Made by a program: the position numbers and the translations under genes. From the NCBI GenBank assembly GCA_028284105.1, contig JANQSK010000727.1, forward strand, positions 1-5,420: 5,420 nt of DNA. The letters run 5' to 3'. The DNA comes from Anaerolineae bacterium. GTDB taxonomy: Bacteria; Chloroflexota; Anaerolineae; Promineifilales; Promineifilaceae. This document shows positions 1-5,246 of this stretch, piece after piece. A model generated the notes under the pieces. It was not told where the DNA came from, did not search any database, and saw only the letters and a list, made by a program, of their open reading frames with translations. Numbering within the stretch: position 1 is the stretch's first letter; each line of letters begins with the position of its first letter.

Positions 1-1155
1 CCCTGCATAATCCATATCGTTCGCATAAAAGGCGTGTTGAATTGCTTCTTCCAGTAGGTTTTGGCTTTCAAACCAGGATGCGGCTCGTTTATGTTGTTCG
101 ATAACGGCCGTTTTCCCCCTATCCCGCAGCAATCGCTCTCTCAGCAGTTCTGCAAACAGATGGTGGTATCGATACCATCGTCGCTGATTATCAAGCGGAA
201 TCAAAAAGAGGTTTGCCATTTCCAACCGCTCAAGCAGCGTTTGCGCATGGGTATTTTGTGTATCAGCTAATAATGCTTCACAGAGCGGAGCACAAAGGCG
301 GTCAAGAACGGCCGTTTGTTGCAAGAAGTGTTGGAGTTCAGCCGATAGGCTATCAAGCACTTCAGCTAACAAATAATCAGCAATATGCCGATCGGTTCCA
401 GAAAATGTAGAAACCTGCTTAGCAATATCAGCTTGACCTTGCAATGACAGCGCCGCCAGTTGAAGACCAGCGGCCCACCCTTCTGTGCGGCTTTCTAAAT
501 GATTGACATCTTGCGGATCAAGTTGAAGACCCATTGTTTGTTTAAAAAAATGTGCCGCTTCTTCTTGGTTGAAGCGTAAATCATCTGCACGAATCTCGGT
601 GAGTTGCCCACGAACGCGCCATCGTGGTAACGGCAAAGGGGGATCTTCCCGGCTCGTCATGATGAACTGGATATGGGGAGGTAAATATTCGATCAGGGTC
701 GTCAAAACATCATGAACGGCCGTATTCGTAATGAGATGATAATCATCCAAAACGAATACAAGGGGTTGATTCAGATCAGCCAGCTGATTGAGAAGCGTTT
801 GGGTAACGGCCGTTTCGTTTGGGGGCTGGGCCGATTGCAGAGCCAATAGCAAACTACTACCAAATTGTGGAACAGCAGTGCGGATCGCACCTAGAAGATA
901 GGTTAAAAAACGCGTCAGTTCATTATCTTTGTCATTTAGGGAGTACCAGCAAGCTAACTGTTCAGCGGATTGACTCTGAAGTTCAGAAAGCCACGCCACG
1001 ACTAAGGTTGTTTTGCCAAACCCAGCGGGCGCTGAGATCAAAGTGAGTTTGCTGTGGGAGTTGTATTTGAGAGCCTCAAAGAGTCTGTTGCGCGAAACAA
1101 GTAACGGCCGTAAAGGCGGGATAAACAGCTTCGTTTGCAGAAACCCATCACTCAT
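1..1155 (-). CDS. LuxR/MalT-type (LAL) ATP-dependent transcriptional regulator, N-terminal part, cut by the left edge
   Basis: The frame is open without interruption for 385 codons from ATG 1155 to the window edge. The N-terminus (LQTKLFIPPLRPLLVSRNRL, residues 6-25) is the usual opening of MalT-like regulators. Walker A is APAGFGKTT (42-50), and Walker B is LVFVLDDYHL (132-141). TSREDPPLPLPRWRVRGQL (167-185), EGWAAGLQLAALSL (225-238) and RYHHLFAELLRERL (329-342) are further family signatures of the STAND-type NTPase domain. Known members sense a ligand through C-terminal TPR-like repeats and bind DNA through a LuxR-type helix-turn-helix; both parts would lie beyond the left edge. No Shine-Dalgarno precedes the ATG, but a TATAAT box ends six bases before it, suggesting leaderless expression. 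It follows the Imm63-like gene by 30 bases. Five of the window's seven ACGGCCGT octamers lie in it. The family is certain; the regulated genes are unknown. Confidence 0.95.
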   Translation of the reverse strand, partial: MSDGFLQTKLFIPPLRPLLVSRNRLFEALKYNSHSKLTLISAPAGFGKTTLVVAWLSELQSQSAEQLACWYSLNDKDNELTRFLTYLLGAIRTAVPQFGSSLLLALQSAQPPNETAVTQTLLNQLADLNQPLVFVLDDYHLITNTAVHDVLTTLIEYLPPHIQFIMTSREDPPLPLPRWRVRGQLTEIRADDLRFNQEEAAHFFKQTMGLQLDPQDVNHLESRTEGWAAGLQLAALSLQGQADIAKQVSTFSGTDRHIADYLLAEVLDSLSAELQHFLQQTAVLDRLCAPLCEALLADTQNTHAQTLLERLEMANLFLIPLDNQRRWYRYHHLFAELLRERLLRDRGKTAVIEQHKRAASWFESQNLLEEAIQHAFYANDMDYAG

Positions 1156-1161
1156 AACACT

Positions 1162-1167
1162 ATTATA
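1162..1167 (-). promoter_or_regulatory. Candidate -10 box (TATAAT) for leaderless transcription of the LAL regulator
   Basis: Read on the minus strand, a perfect TATAAT is followed by AGTGTT and then the ATG at 1155. This places the expected transcription start at, or within a base of, the start codon. No Shine-Dalgarno is present between the box and the ATG. The best -35 candidate at 17-18 bases upstream (TTTAGC or TTTTAG) is poor and falls at the end of the preceding gene. Read-through from the upstream genes remains possible. Confidence 0.45.
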
Positions 1168-1185
1168 GATGGAATTTGATTGAGG

Positions 1186-1596
1186 CTAAAACGAATCACG
1201 ATAGGGGTGTTGCTCTAATATCGCTGCAATTTGTTTTTCTGCCGTCATGGCCCAGTTGTTGTTTAACTTTTTAAGCAGCTGTAGTTGGTGTGCAAAAATC
1301 TTTCTGCGACCATCCTCTGTTTCATCTCGGTGTTTAAGTTCAAATTCCACCCCAGCCCAAAAGCTGAGATGAATAAAAATATGCTCCAAAATGTGTTCAT
1401 CACTATCAAAAATATGGCGCTCTAATTCCAGCCCGCGCTCTGTGACAACCCAATGATATCCATCTTCATCAATTTCTACGTGAAACGAGCCATCATGCTG
1501 CGGTTCTGTTCGTAAGGTGTCTAACTGCCAACCCAACTTTTGACCATATTGTTGATAGGTTTTGTTTAGCAAATTTAAGTGAGAACTCTGCATCAT
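1186..1596 (-). CDS. Imm63-family immunity-like protein
   Basis: This is a 136-residue soluble protein with no signal peptide or membrane segment. It resembles the Imm63 family as I recall it from polymorphic-toxin loci. The recognisable parts are the aromatic strand segment YHWVVTERGLELERH (47-61), an acidic helix DSDEHILEHIFIHLSF (64-79), EFELKHRDE (84-92), RRKIFAHQLQLLKKLN (97-112) and the final W-x(15)-P region ending in ILEQHPY (126-132). Family members are thought to neutralise a cognate toxin by direct binding. No toxin gene is visible here. Two adjacent ATGs (1596 and 1593) can serve as start; a TTG just before them is unlikely to be used. The start lies only four bases after the stop of the preceding small gene, so translational coupling is likely. 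The assignment is from motif memory, without a profile search. Confidence 0.75.
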   Translation of the reverse strand: MMQSSHLNLLNKTYQQYGQKLGWQLDTLRTEPQHDGSFHVEIDEDGYHWVVTERGLELERHIFDSDEHILEHIFIHLSFWAGVEFELKHRDETEDGRRKIFAHQLQLLKKLNNNWAMTAEKQIAAILEQHPYRDSF

Positions 1597-1600
1597 CAAG

Positions 1601-1840
1601 TCATTCTACACCGTCTTCTTTCTTACTTACATACCTATTCACGCGATCCGGTTTCTGTTCTATGTATTGAATCATCGCTTCGCCCATCATTTGCATGAGG
1701 AAGGATGGAAAATAGAGCAGAATATCTTTTATCCGCGCTAGAAATTTGGAAATTCTTTTAATCATTTCCATCCGACCATGCACCTTGTAAACTTTGCCTT
1801 GCGGTAATGATGGATAGATGAGCCGCTTATCCATTTTCAC
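1601..1840 (-). CDS. Small basic protein of unknown function
   Basis: I do not recognise this family. The frame opens further upstream (to 1882), but the likely start is GTG 1840: AGAAGG at 1847-1852 lies six bases before it and twelve before the alternative ATG 1834. This gives 79 (or 77) residues. The start overlaps the end of the preceding methyltransferase gene (stop at 1827), and the stop is four bases from the next gene. That tight packing is the main reason to believe it is translated. The N-terminal third is basic. A middle stretch (about residues 26-60, KRISKFLARIKDILLYFPSF then MQMMGEAMIQYI) is rich in hydrophobic and methionine residues and could form amphipathic helices. The tail is charged (KKEDGVE). 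No signal peptide or convincing transmembrane segment is seen. It may be a partner of the methyltransferase or of the Imm63-like protein, but nothing in the sequence decides this. Confidence 0.65.
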   Translation of the reverse strand: MKMDKRLIYPSLPQGKVYKVHGRMEMIKRISKFLARIKDILLYFPSFLMQMMGEAMIQYIEQKPDRVNRYVSKKEDGVE

Positions 1841-2690
1841 TTTGTACCTTCTTTGTTTGATTGTCCGGTACTTGTCCAACAACCAAAATATGGTTTTCTC
1901 TCCAGTAAAAATCAGGGTGCTTCAAAACATGGTCGGGTGACTTAAAATCGGTGACGGCTAGCCAAGCATCTTTATCTTGTTTAGAAATGTTCGACTGCAT
2001 CGCTATTTGCGCCTGACCTCGAAATATGGCCTGAAAATATGTCAGTTCCATCGGGCGCAAAGGGTGAGACCGTTCACTGAGAAATGTATTGCAATCGACC
2101 TCAACAAAACCGCATTGCTTTAGCCACGTCGGCAGTTGGAACGACCGCAGCGCACCATGCGCCGGTTCGCCAACGTGGAGTCGCCAAATGCACCTTTGAT
2201 CAAAGGGGGCGAACGTAAATGACGTTAAATCAAACTCCTTAATCGCCACCGTCCCGCCTGGTCGAACCACCCGCCAGAATTCCGCGAACATCTTATCAAG
2301 CTCTTCTGCGGTCAAGTACTGGGTAATGTTGGCACACCAAATTGCGTCAAATTGGTTATCCTCATACGGCAAAGCTGTCAGGTTGCCAATCTCTACTTCA
2401 ATCGGGCAACCCAATGGCTGCTCTTCGATTAGGGTCTTTACCTTCGCTACATTTTCAGGTGCAAGATCGATAGCGCTAATATGCCCAGTTTCGCCAACCA
2501 ATTCAGCTAGATGCGGTAGAAAGCTACCGCCCCCACAACCTGCATCCAAAACGCGCCAGCCAGGTTGGATGCCAACCGAACGGATCATCGCTTCATACTC
2601 TGGTTGCATTGCCTGAAAATGACTATCTAAGTAGGTACCTTCAGATAGTTGATGTCCTGTTGATGTTTTTGTTGGATCGTAATCACTCAT
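1827..2690 (-). CDS. Class I SAM-dependent methyltransferase (UbiE/Methyltransf_11-like)
   Basis: This 287-residue protein has a complete Rossmann methyltransferase core. Motif I is WRVLDAGCGGGSFLPHLA (45-62), the glycine-rich SAM loop. The acidic residue after strand 2 is in ISAIDLAPENV (71-81). GNLTALPYEDNQFDAIWCAN (102-121) contains the motif II/III region, and FWRVVRPGGTVAIKEFD (138-154) is the post-motif segment. A C-terminal region of about 130 residues, with several Trp, His and Arg residues, probably shapes the acceptor site. Family members methylate small molecules; the substrate cannot be read from sequence. The start ATG 2690 is well supported by AAGGGAG (2698-2704) seven bases upstream. 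An ABM-like gene lies 138 bases upstream, and the small basic protein overlaps its 3' end. It is intact and presumably active, unlike the related short gene at 4286-4786. Confidence 0.93.
   Translation of the reverse strand: MSDYDPTKTSTGHQLSEGTYLDSHFQAMQPEYEAMIRSVGIQPGWRVLDAGCGGGSFLPHLAELVGETGHISAIDLAPENVAKVKTLIEEQPLGCPIEVEIGNLTALPYEDNQFDAIWCANITQYLTAEELDKMFAEFWRVVRPGGTVAIKEFDLTSFTFAPFDQRCIWRLHVGEPAHGALRSFQLPTWLKQCGFVEVDCNTFLSERSHPLRPMELTYFQAIFRGQAQIAMQSNISKQDKDAWLAVTDFKSPDHVLKHPDFYWRENHILVVGQVPDNQTKKVQSENG
1847..1852 (-). promoter_or_regulatory. Ribosome binding site favouring a GTG start for the small protein
   Basis: AGAAGG lies inside the 3' end of the methyltransferase gene. Its six-base spacing to GTG 1840 is optimal, while the spacing to ATG 1834 is twelve bases. 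This site decides against the longer reading from 1882. Confidence 0.5.
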
Positions 2691-2752
2691 GGTAATTCTC
2701 CCTTATCCGTTTCGGTAATGTGCTAGACCCTTTTGAAAATAGCTATGAGCTA

Positions 2753-2780
2753 GTAGAGTCGAGGCATGCCTCGACCCTAC
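2753..2780. repeat. 28-base near-perfect intergenic palindrome
   Basis: The core at 2758-2775 is an 18-base perfect palindrome (GTCGAGGC then GCCTCGAC around GCATGC). It is extended by GTAG (2753-2756) and CTAC (2777-2780), with one mismatched pair (2757/2776). It lies in the gap between the ABM-like gene and the complete methyltransferase. No T-run follows on either strand, so it is not a canonical intrinsic terminator. Similar palindromes beginning GTAGGG and ending CCCTAC are scattered between genes in cyanobacterial and Chloroflexota genomes. It is most likely a dispersed REP/MITE-like element, although it could also fold in the mRNA between the two genes. Confidence 0.75.
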
Positions 2781-2828
2781 ATTTTGAGAAACGCTTTTCT
2801 GAGTTGATATTTTTGTCTCAATGGCAGG

Positions 2829-3119
2829 TTATGCAACGGGATGAAGGACATTTAATTCAAAAGTGTCCATTTGCGCATAACCTTGTTCGCTAATTGCCGC
2901 TTTGACCTCTTCACTGCCCCACATCACGGCCGTTTTCTGCGCCGTCTCTAAATCTTTAAACTGATGCAGGACGGTGATCATGTTTGGATCATTAGGGTCG
3001 TGATACATGGTGCTTGCAATAATGCCAACGTGTTCATTGTTTTCAAGACTTGCTTCATAAACTTGCTTGAACGCATTCAGGTCATTCATTTTGCATTTCA
3101 CACTCATAATCGTTGTCAT
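2829..3119 (-). CDS. Small ABM-like dimeric alpha/beta-barrel protein (copy nearest the complete methyltransferase)
   Basis: This 96-residue soluble protein has the ferredoxin-like layout of the antibiotic-biosynthesis-monooxygenase (ABM) superfamily. It shows a first strand (MTTIMSVKCKM, 1-11), a helix (DLNAFKQVYEASLENN, 13-28), two central strands around HDPNDPNMITVLHQF (40-54), a helix starting DLETAQ (56-61) with SEEVKAAISEQG (69-80), and a last strand (TFELNVLHPV, 86-95). Such proteins act as dimers; roles include cofactor-free oxygenases, cyclases and non-catalytic partners. I see no residue that assigns a reaction. The start is ATG 3119, with AAAGGA about nine bases upstream. An earlier frame-open codon at 3173 has no ribosome site. 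Its middle segment matches the two other ABM-like genes here (4837-5124 and 5247-5420). It precedes a methyltransferase, as its paralogue does. Confidence 0.8.
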   Translation of the reverse strand: MTTIMSVKCKMNDLNAFKQVYEASLENNEHVGIIASTMYHDPNDPNMITVLHQFKDLETAQKTAVMWGSEEVKAAISEQGYAQMDTFELNVLHPVA

Positions 3120-3148
3120 TTTTATTTTTCCTTTCTTTTGAAGTAACG

Positions 3149-3187
3149 GGCTGTTTTTAAAGTTTGTCACCAACAGCCACTTGGTGA
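3149..3187 (-). other. Two mutually exclusive hairpins between the sulfotransferase and the ABM-like gene
   Basis: On the minus-strand RNA, TCACCAA (3187-3181) pairs perfectly with TTGGTGA (3173-3167) around a seven-base loop. GGCTGTT (3178-3172) can instead pair perfectly with AACAGCC (3155-3149). The two stems share bases, so only one can form. They lie between the sulfotransferase stop and the ribosome site of the ABM-like gene. No T-run makes either stem a strong terminator. They could be an attenuator-like element, a weak terminator or chance; seven-base stems are not rare. Confidence 0.3.
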
Positions 3188-3195
3188 GTCGAAAT

Positions 3196-4065
3196 CTACA
3201 CCGTACCCCACTCTAACCAATCGCGTTCGTCCGGACTAAGTAGAGCTGAAATGACTTCATCATAGGCTTTGAGGTCATCAGGTGTAAGTTGGCCTTCCCA
3301 TTTGTTTGATGTGCCACTGTCGAAGAATGCTGCGTCTTGATTCCAGACTCCTTGCCCTGCTGATGGCGTAAATCTGTGGGCGTTCGCCTTCATCCTATCG
3401 AACATTGCAGCATCAACGATTGCGGACATCAAATCGGGATCGGCCGAGAGACCAACATGGTCTGCGATTTTGTCAACGGCGTTGGCTAGGTCACGCAACA
3501 TGTCGGCGTAATGAAGGAGAAGTAAGTTTTCTCGCGACTGGCGCGCTAGCGACTCCTTGTAGTGCGTCACGATGCCCTGAAGCGACCCTTCGCCCTCCTG
3601 CTCCTCGATAAAAATACGAAAGCTTACTGAAGGATCTTCGGAGAAGAGATGATCAAAGATATCGCTCGTCATATTGCGTACGTGCTTTCTCATCGAGAAG
3701 TGAATGTCAATCGGATGACGATACACTGCTATATAGCGCAGTTCGTTCCAATAGGGCAGACCATCAAACGGCGTATGAGTTTTTACCTGTCGCCGATGTT
3801 CCTGCGCCTCAAGGCGTGCCATAACGTCTTCGAGGGGGCGAGAGCATATGTCAATCCACGGGCTCTTCATAGAGGTCTGTGCATCAACCTCAGGGTCCGC
3901 AGCGATCAGCATGGCAAGAATGGCCTGCGTCCATGTCGTGCCTGATTTTGGCGGTGTATTGACAACGATGTCCCCTGTGCGAGGCTCAAACGCATGCCAT
4001 CGGGCCGAATCGCTAATCGGGCTACAATATCTTGTCTTCGCATGTTCTATTGGTTTAATCATCAT
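3196..4065 (-). CDS. PAPS-dependent sulfotransferase (Sulfotransfer_1 family)
   Basis: This 289-residue cytosolic enzyme would transfer a sulfuryl group from PAPS to a hydroxyl or amine of a small acceptor. The 5'-phosphosulfate loop is TPPKSGTTW (37-45). The catalytic histidine is His97 in VKTHTPFDGLP (94-104). The 3'-phosphate site is YIAVYRHPIDIHFSMRKH (111-128), with Arg116 and Ser124. FFDSGTSNKWEGQLT (247-261) corresponds to the C-terminal PAPS-contact segment (RKGxxGDWK in eukaryotic cytosolic enzymes). Length and motif order fit a complete enzyme. The acceptor is unknown. Two tandem ATGs (4065 and 4062) follow a GAGGCGG ribosome site. It is isolated by a 220-base upstream gap, looks more GC-rich than its neighbours (60-base lines counted by hand gave 27 to 39 G+C), and has no ACGGCCGT octamer. 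That suggests it was acquired separately. Confidence 0.93.
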   Translation of the reverse strand: MMIKPIEHAKTRYCSPISDSARWHAFEPRTGDIVVNTPPKSGTTWTQAILAMLIAADPEVDAQTSMKSPWIDICSRPLEDVMARLEAQEHRRQVKTHTPFDGLPYWNELRYIAVYRHPIDIHFSMRKHVRNMTSDIFDHLFSEDPSVSFRIFIEEQEGEGSLQGIVTHYKESLARQSRENLLLLHYADMLRDLANAVDKIADHVGLSADPDLMSAIVDAAMFDRMKANAHRFTPSAGQGVWNQDAAFFDSGTSNKWEGQLTPDDLKAYDEVISALLSPDERDWLEWGTV

Positions 4066-4200
4066 CTTTTTCCGCCTCGTCAGATTGTTTGGCTCTGGGG
4101 AGCGGCCTCCCTCTAACCCGCGCTATTTACATTCATCTAGTGCACCTGTGGCGCAGGTTGTCTCTTTAATAATTGCCAATCTCAATAAATTGCGACTAGT

Positions 4201-4253
4201 GTTTCGTCTACCCTGATTTGATGGCTAAAATTTGCCAAAAAGGTAGACGAAAC
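4201..4253. repeat. Perfect 12-base inverted repeat with a nested dyad, upstream of the sulfotransferase
   Basis: GTTTCGTCTACC (4201-4212) and its exact reverse complement GGTAGACGAAAC (4242-4253) enclose a 29-base spacer. The spacer contains a smaller dyad, TGGC (4222-4225) with GCCA (4234-4237), around an A/T-rich centre. The element lies about 136 bases before the sulfotransferase ATG and just after the stop of the short methyltransferase-like gene. No T-run follows on either strand and no flanking target duplication is obvious. It could be an operator, an RNA stem, or the ends of a tiny mobile element. The rest of the 4066-4285 gap holds only short, weak hairpins (for example GGGAG/CTCCC at 4098-4111 and ACCTG/CAGGT near 4145). 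Confidence 0.7.
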
Positions 4254-4285
4254 CTCAGGTTCTGTTCATTTCGATTCTCATCATT

Positions 4286-4786
4286 TCAAGCTGGACAGAA
4301 CACTAGGCCGCCCGGTCGCACGACTCGATAGAGCGCCTGTTTGATCATTTCTGGTGAAACGGCCGTTTCTACGCCCCAGCGGCTACACAAAACAGCATCA
4401 AAATAATCATCTGGATAGGGAATCGTTTCGCCATCAAATTCGGCCGTGGCAATGGGTAGATCAACCCGCTTGGGTGGGTAAAAAGCCGTGTGCATCATGT
4501 CACCAGTCAATTTTGCCGATTTAAAGGCCCCGTTCTTTTTTTGCCATTCAATTCGATTTAAGGCAGACATATCAGAATCCAACACGATAAGTTCACCTTG
4601 ATGGCTCACACATCGGGCTAAAAACGACACATCTTCCTCATTCACAACAGTCAACAGCAAAACCTTCCAGCCTCTTTGAATGTTGAGTTGTCTCAATAGA
4701 TGACGGTTTTTTACAGATTGTTTTTGGGCCACAAAGCCACCATTTGATTGGGGTGCACTAGGTTTAGCAACGAGTTCAATTTGCAT
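4286..4786 (-). CDS. Short, degenerate methyltransferase-like protein
   Basis: This 166-residue protein has the outline of a class I methyltransferase, but key parts are missing. IQRGWKVLLLTVVNEEDVSF (36-55) aligns with the motif I region of the complete methyltransferase at 1827-2690 (IQPGWRVLDAGCGGGSF), and the glycine-rich loop is replaced by TVVNEED. The post-strand-2 acidic position survives in ELIVLDSDMSALNRI (65-79). IPYPDDYFDAVLCSRWG and ALYRVVRPGGLVFCPA remain, and the protein stops four residues after LV. About 120 C-terminal residues of the relative are absent, and no remnant is readable downstream. SAM binding is doubtful, so it may be a decaying gene or a non-catalytic partner. 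The start is ATG 4786 (six bases after AGGAG) or the adjacent ATG 4789; a TTG at 4804 lacks support. The ABM-like gene lies 50 bases upstream. Confidence 0.75.
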   Translation of the reverse strand: MQIELVAKPSAPQSNGGFVAQKQSVKNRHLLRQLNIQRGWKVLLLTVVNEEDVSFLARCVSHQGELIVLDSDMSALNRIEWQKKNGAFKSAKLTGDMMHTAFYPPKRVDLPIATAEFDGETIPYPDDYFDAVLCSRWGVETAVSPEMIKQALYRVVRPGGLVFCPA

Positions 4787-4792
4787 CATTGT

Positions 4793-4797
4793 CTCCT
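4793..4797 (-). promoter_or_regulatory. Ribosome binding site deciding the start of the short methyltransferase-like gene
   Basis: AGGAG lies three bases before ATG 4789 and six before ATG 4786, which favours the second ATG. It also rules against the frame-open TTG at 4804, which lies upstream of the site. Confidence 0.6.
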
Positions 4798-4836
4798 GAA
4801 TCAAGGTTTTATAATCCTGCCAGAATCGACCAAAAC

Positions 4837-5124
4837 TTATCGAGCGACGCGTCTATCAACAAGCAAAAGGTCGTATGAGTCAACGCCTAATTGTTCCTTG
4901 TGCTGGGCACGCAACTCAGGCTTATCCAATTCTGCTTGATGTTTCTGAGCGGCTTCCAATGTCTTATATCCATTAACAATGATGGCGACATTTTCATCGA
5001 CGCTACGATAAACATTGTTCTCCGCGATGCCCCACTCATCCAGAAATTCTTGCGGAAGCGCCCCAACTGACTTAATAAAGGCATCAGCATCTGCACAATT
5101 TAAAGTACTTACTAAATAAAACAT
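4837..5124 (-). CDS. Small ABM-like dimeric alpha/beta-barrel protein (copy before the degenerate methyltransferase)
   Basis: This 95-residue soluble protein shows the same beta-alpha-beta-beta-alpha-beta plan as the gene at 2829-3119. It has a first strand MFYLVSTLN (1-9), a helix DADAFIKSVGALPQEFLDEW (12-31), strands NNVYRSVDENVAIIVNGY (36-53), a helix TLEAAQKHQAELDKPELRAQ (55-74) and a last strand SYDLLLVDRRV (83-93). The central VAIIVNGYKTLEAAQ aligns with ITVLHQFKDLETAQ of the other copy. Divergence is strong, so the family call is structural rather than close. The start ATG 5124 has a near-ideal AAAAGGAG ribosome site (5133-5140) with about eight bases of spacing. It lies 50 bases before the degenerate methyltransferase gene and 122 bases after the partial ABM-like gene at the right edge. 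Catalytic residues and substrate are not identifiable. Confidence 0.75.
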   Translation of the reverse strand: MFYLVSTLNCADADAFIKSVGALPQEFLDEWGIAENNVYRSVDENVAIIVNGYKTLEAAQKHQAELDKPELRAQHKEQLGVDSYDLLLVDRRVAR

Positions 5125-5186
5125 TTTTTAATCTCCTTTTTGAATCGCTTTATTTGAAAAGTAAGCCATAACTAACGGACTTTTCG

Positions 5187-5215
5187 GTACCCTTTCTAAC
5201 CGGATAAGGGGGTAC
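5187..5215. repeat. Short inverted repeat between two ABM-like genes
   Basis: GTACCC (5187-5192) and GGGTAC (5210-5215) are exact reverse complements around a 17-base spacer, and a bulged extension of TT/AA is possible. No T-run follows on the minus strand, so it is not a clear terminator for the gene ending at 5247. The rest of the 5125-5246 gap has no convincing promoter. Confidence 0.3.
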
Positions 5216-5246
5216 AAAGTGGATACAGTCAGTGATGGATATTTCG

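Larger units (their letters stand above)
104..4366. repeat. Iterated palindromic octamer ACGGCCGT, seven exact copies
   Basis: Exact copies are at 104-111, 308-315, 716-723, 806-813, 1104-1111, 2926-2933 and 4359-4366. The last is part of a 14-base perfect palindrome (GAAACGGCCGTTTC, 4356-4369). One-base variants occur near 4440 and 5299. All lie within coding sequence. Roughly 0.06 copies would be expected by base composition, a hand estimate at about 46% GC. Six of the seven copies are read as Thr-Ala-Val in their gene's frame. Confidence 0.85.

Noticed and set aside
61..1046. Short plus-strand open frames over the LAL regulator
   Set aside because: The minus strand has an unbroken 385-codon frame with Walker motifs; the plus frames are its shadows.
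1841..1882. Longer N-terminus of the small basic protein, starting at 1882
   Set aside because: It would overlap the methyltransferase more deeply and has no ribosome site, whereas AGAAGG is well placed before GTG 1840.
2695..2720. Similarity of GGATAAGGG upstream of the complete methyltransferase to 5201-5210 on the other strand
   Set aside because: A shared run of about ten bases is expected by chance several times in a window of this size, and the strands are opposite.
2753..2780. Palindrome as an intrinsic terminator
   Set aside because: No T-run follows the stem on either strand.
4081..4170. Possible integron attC-like site (CTCTAACCCGC with nearby hairpins)
   Set aside because: The RYYYAAC and GTTRRRY core boxes do not both occur at a workable spacing, and no integrase is present.
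3405..4216. Plus-strand open frames over the sulfotransferase
   Set aside because: They are antisense to a gene with clear PAPS-binding motifs and have low-complexity Arg/Cys/His-rich translations with no family resemblance.
4887..5096. Second minus-strand frame inside the ABM-like gene
   Set aside because: It is an out-of-frame shadow of the gene at 4837-5124, which has the ideal ribosome site and a coherent domain layout.
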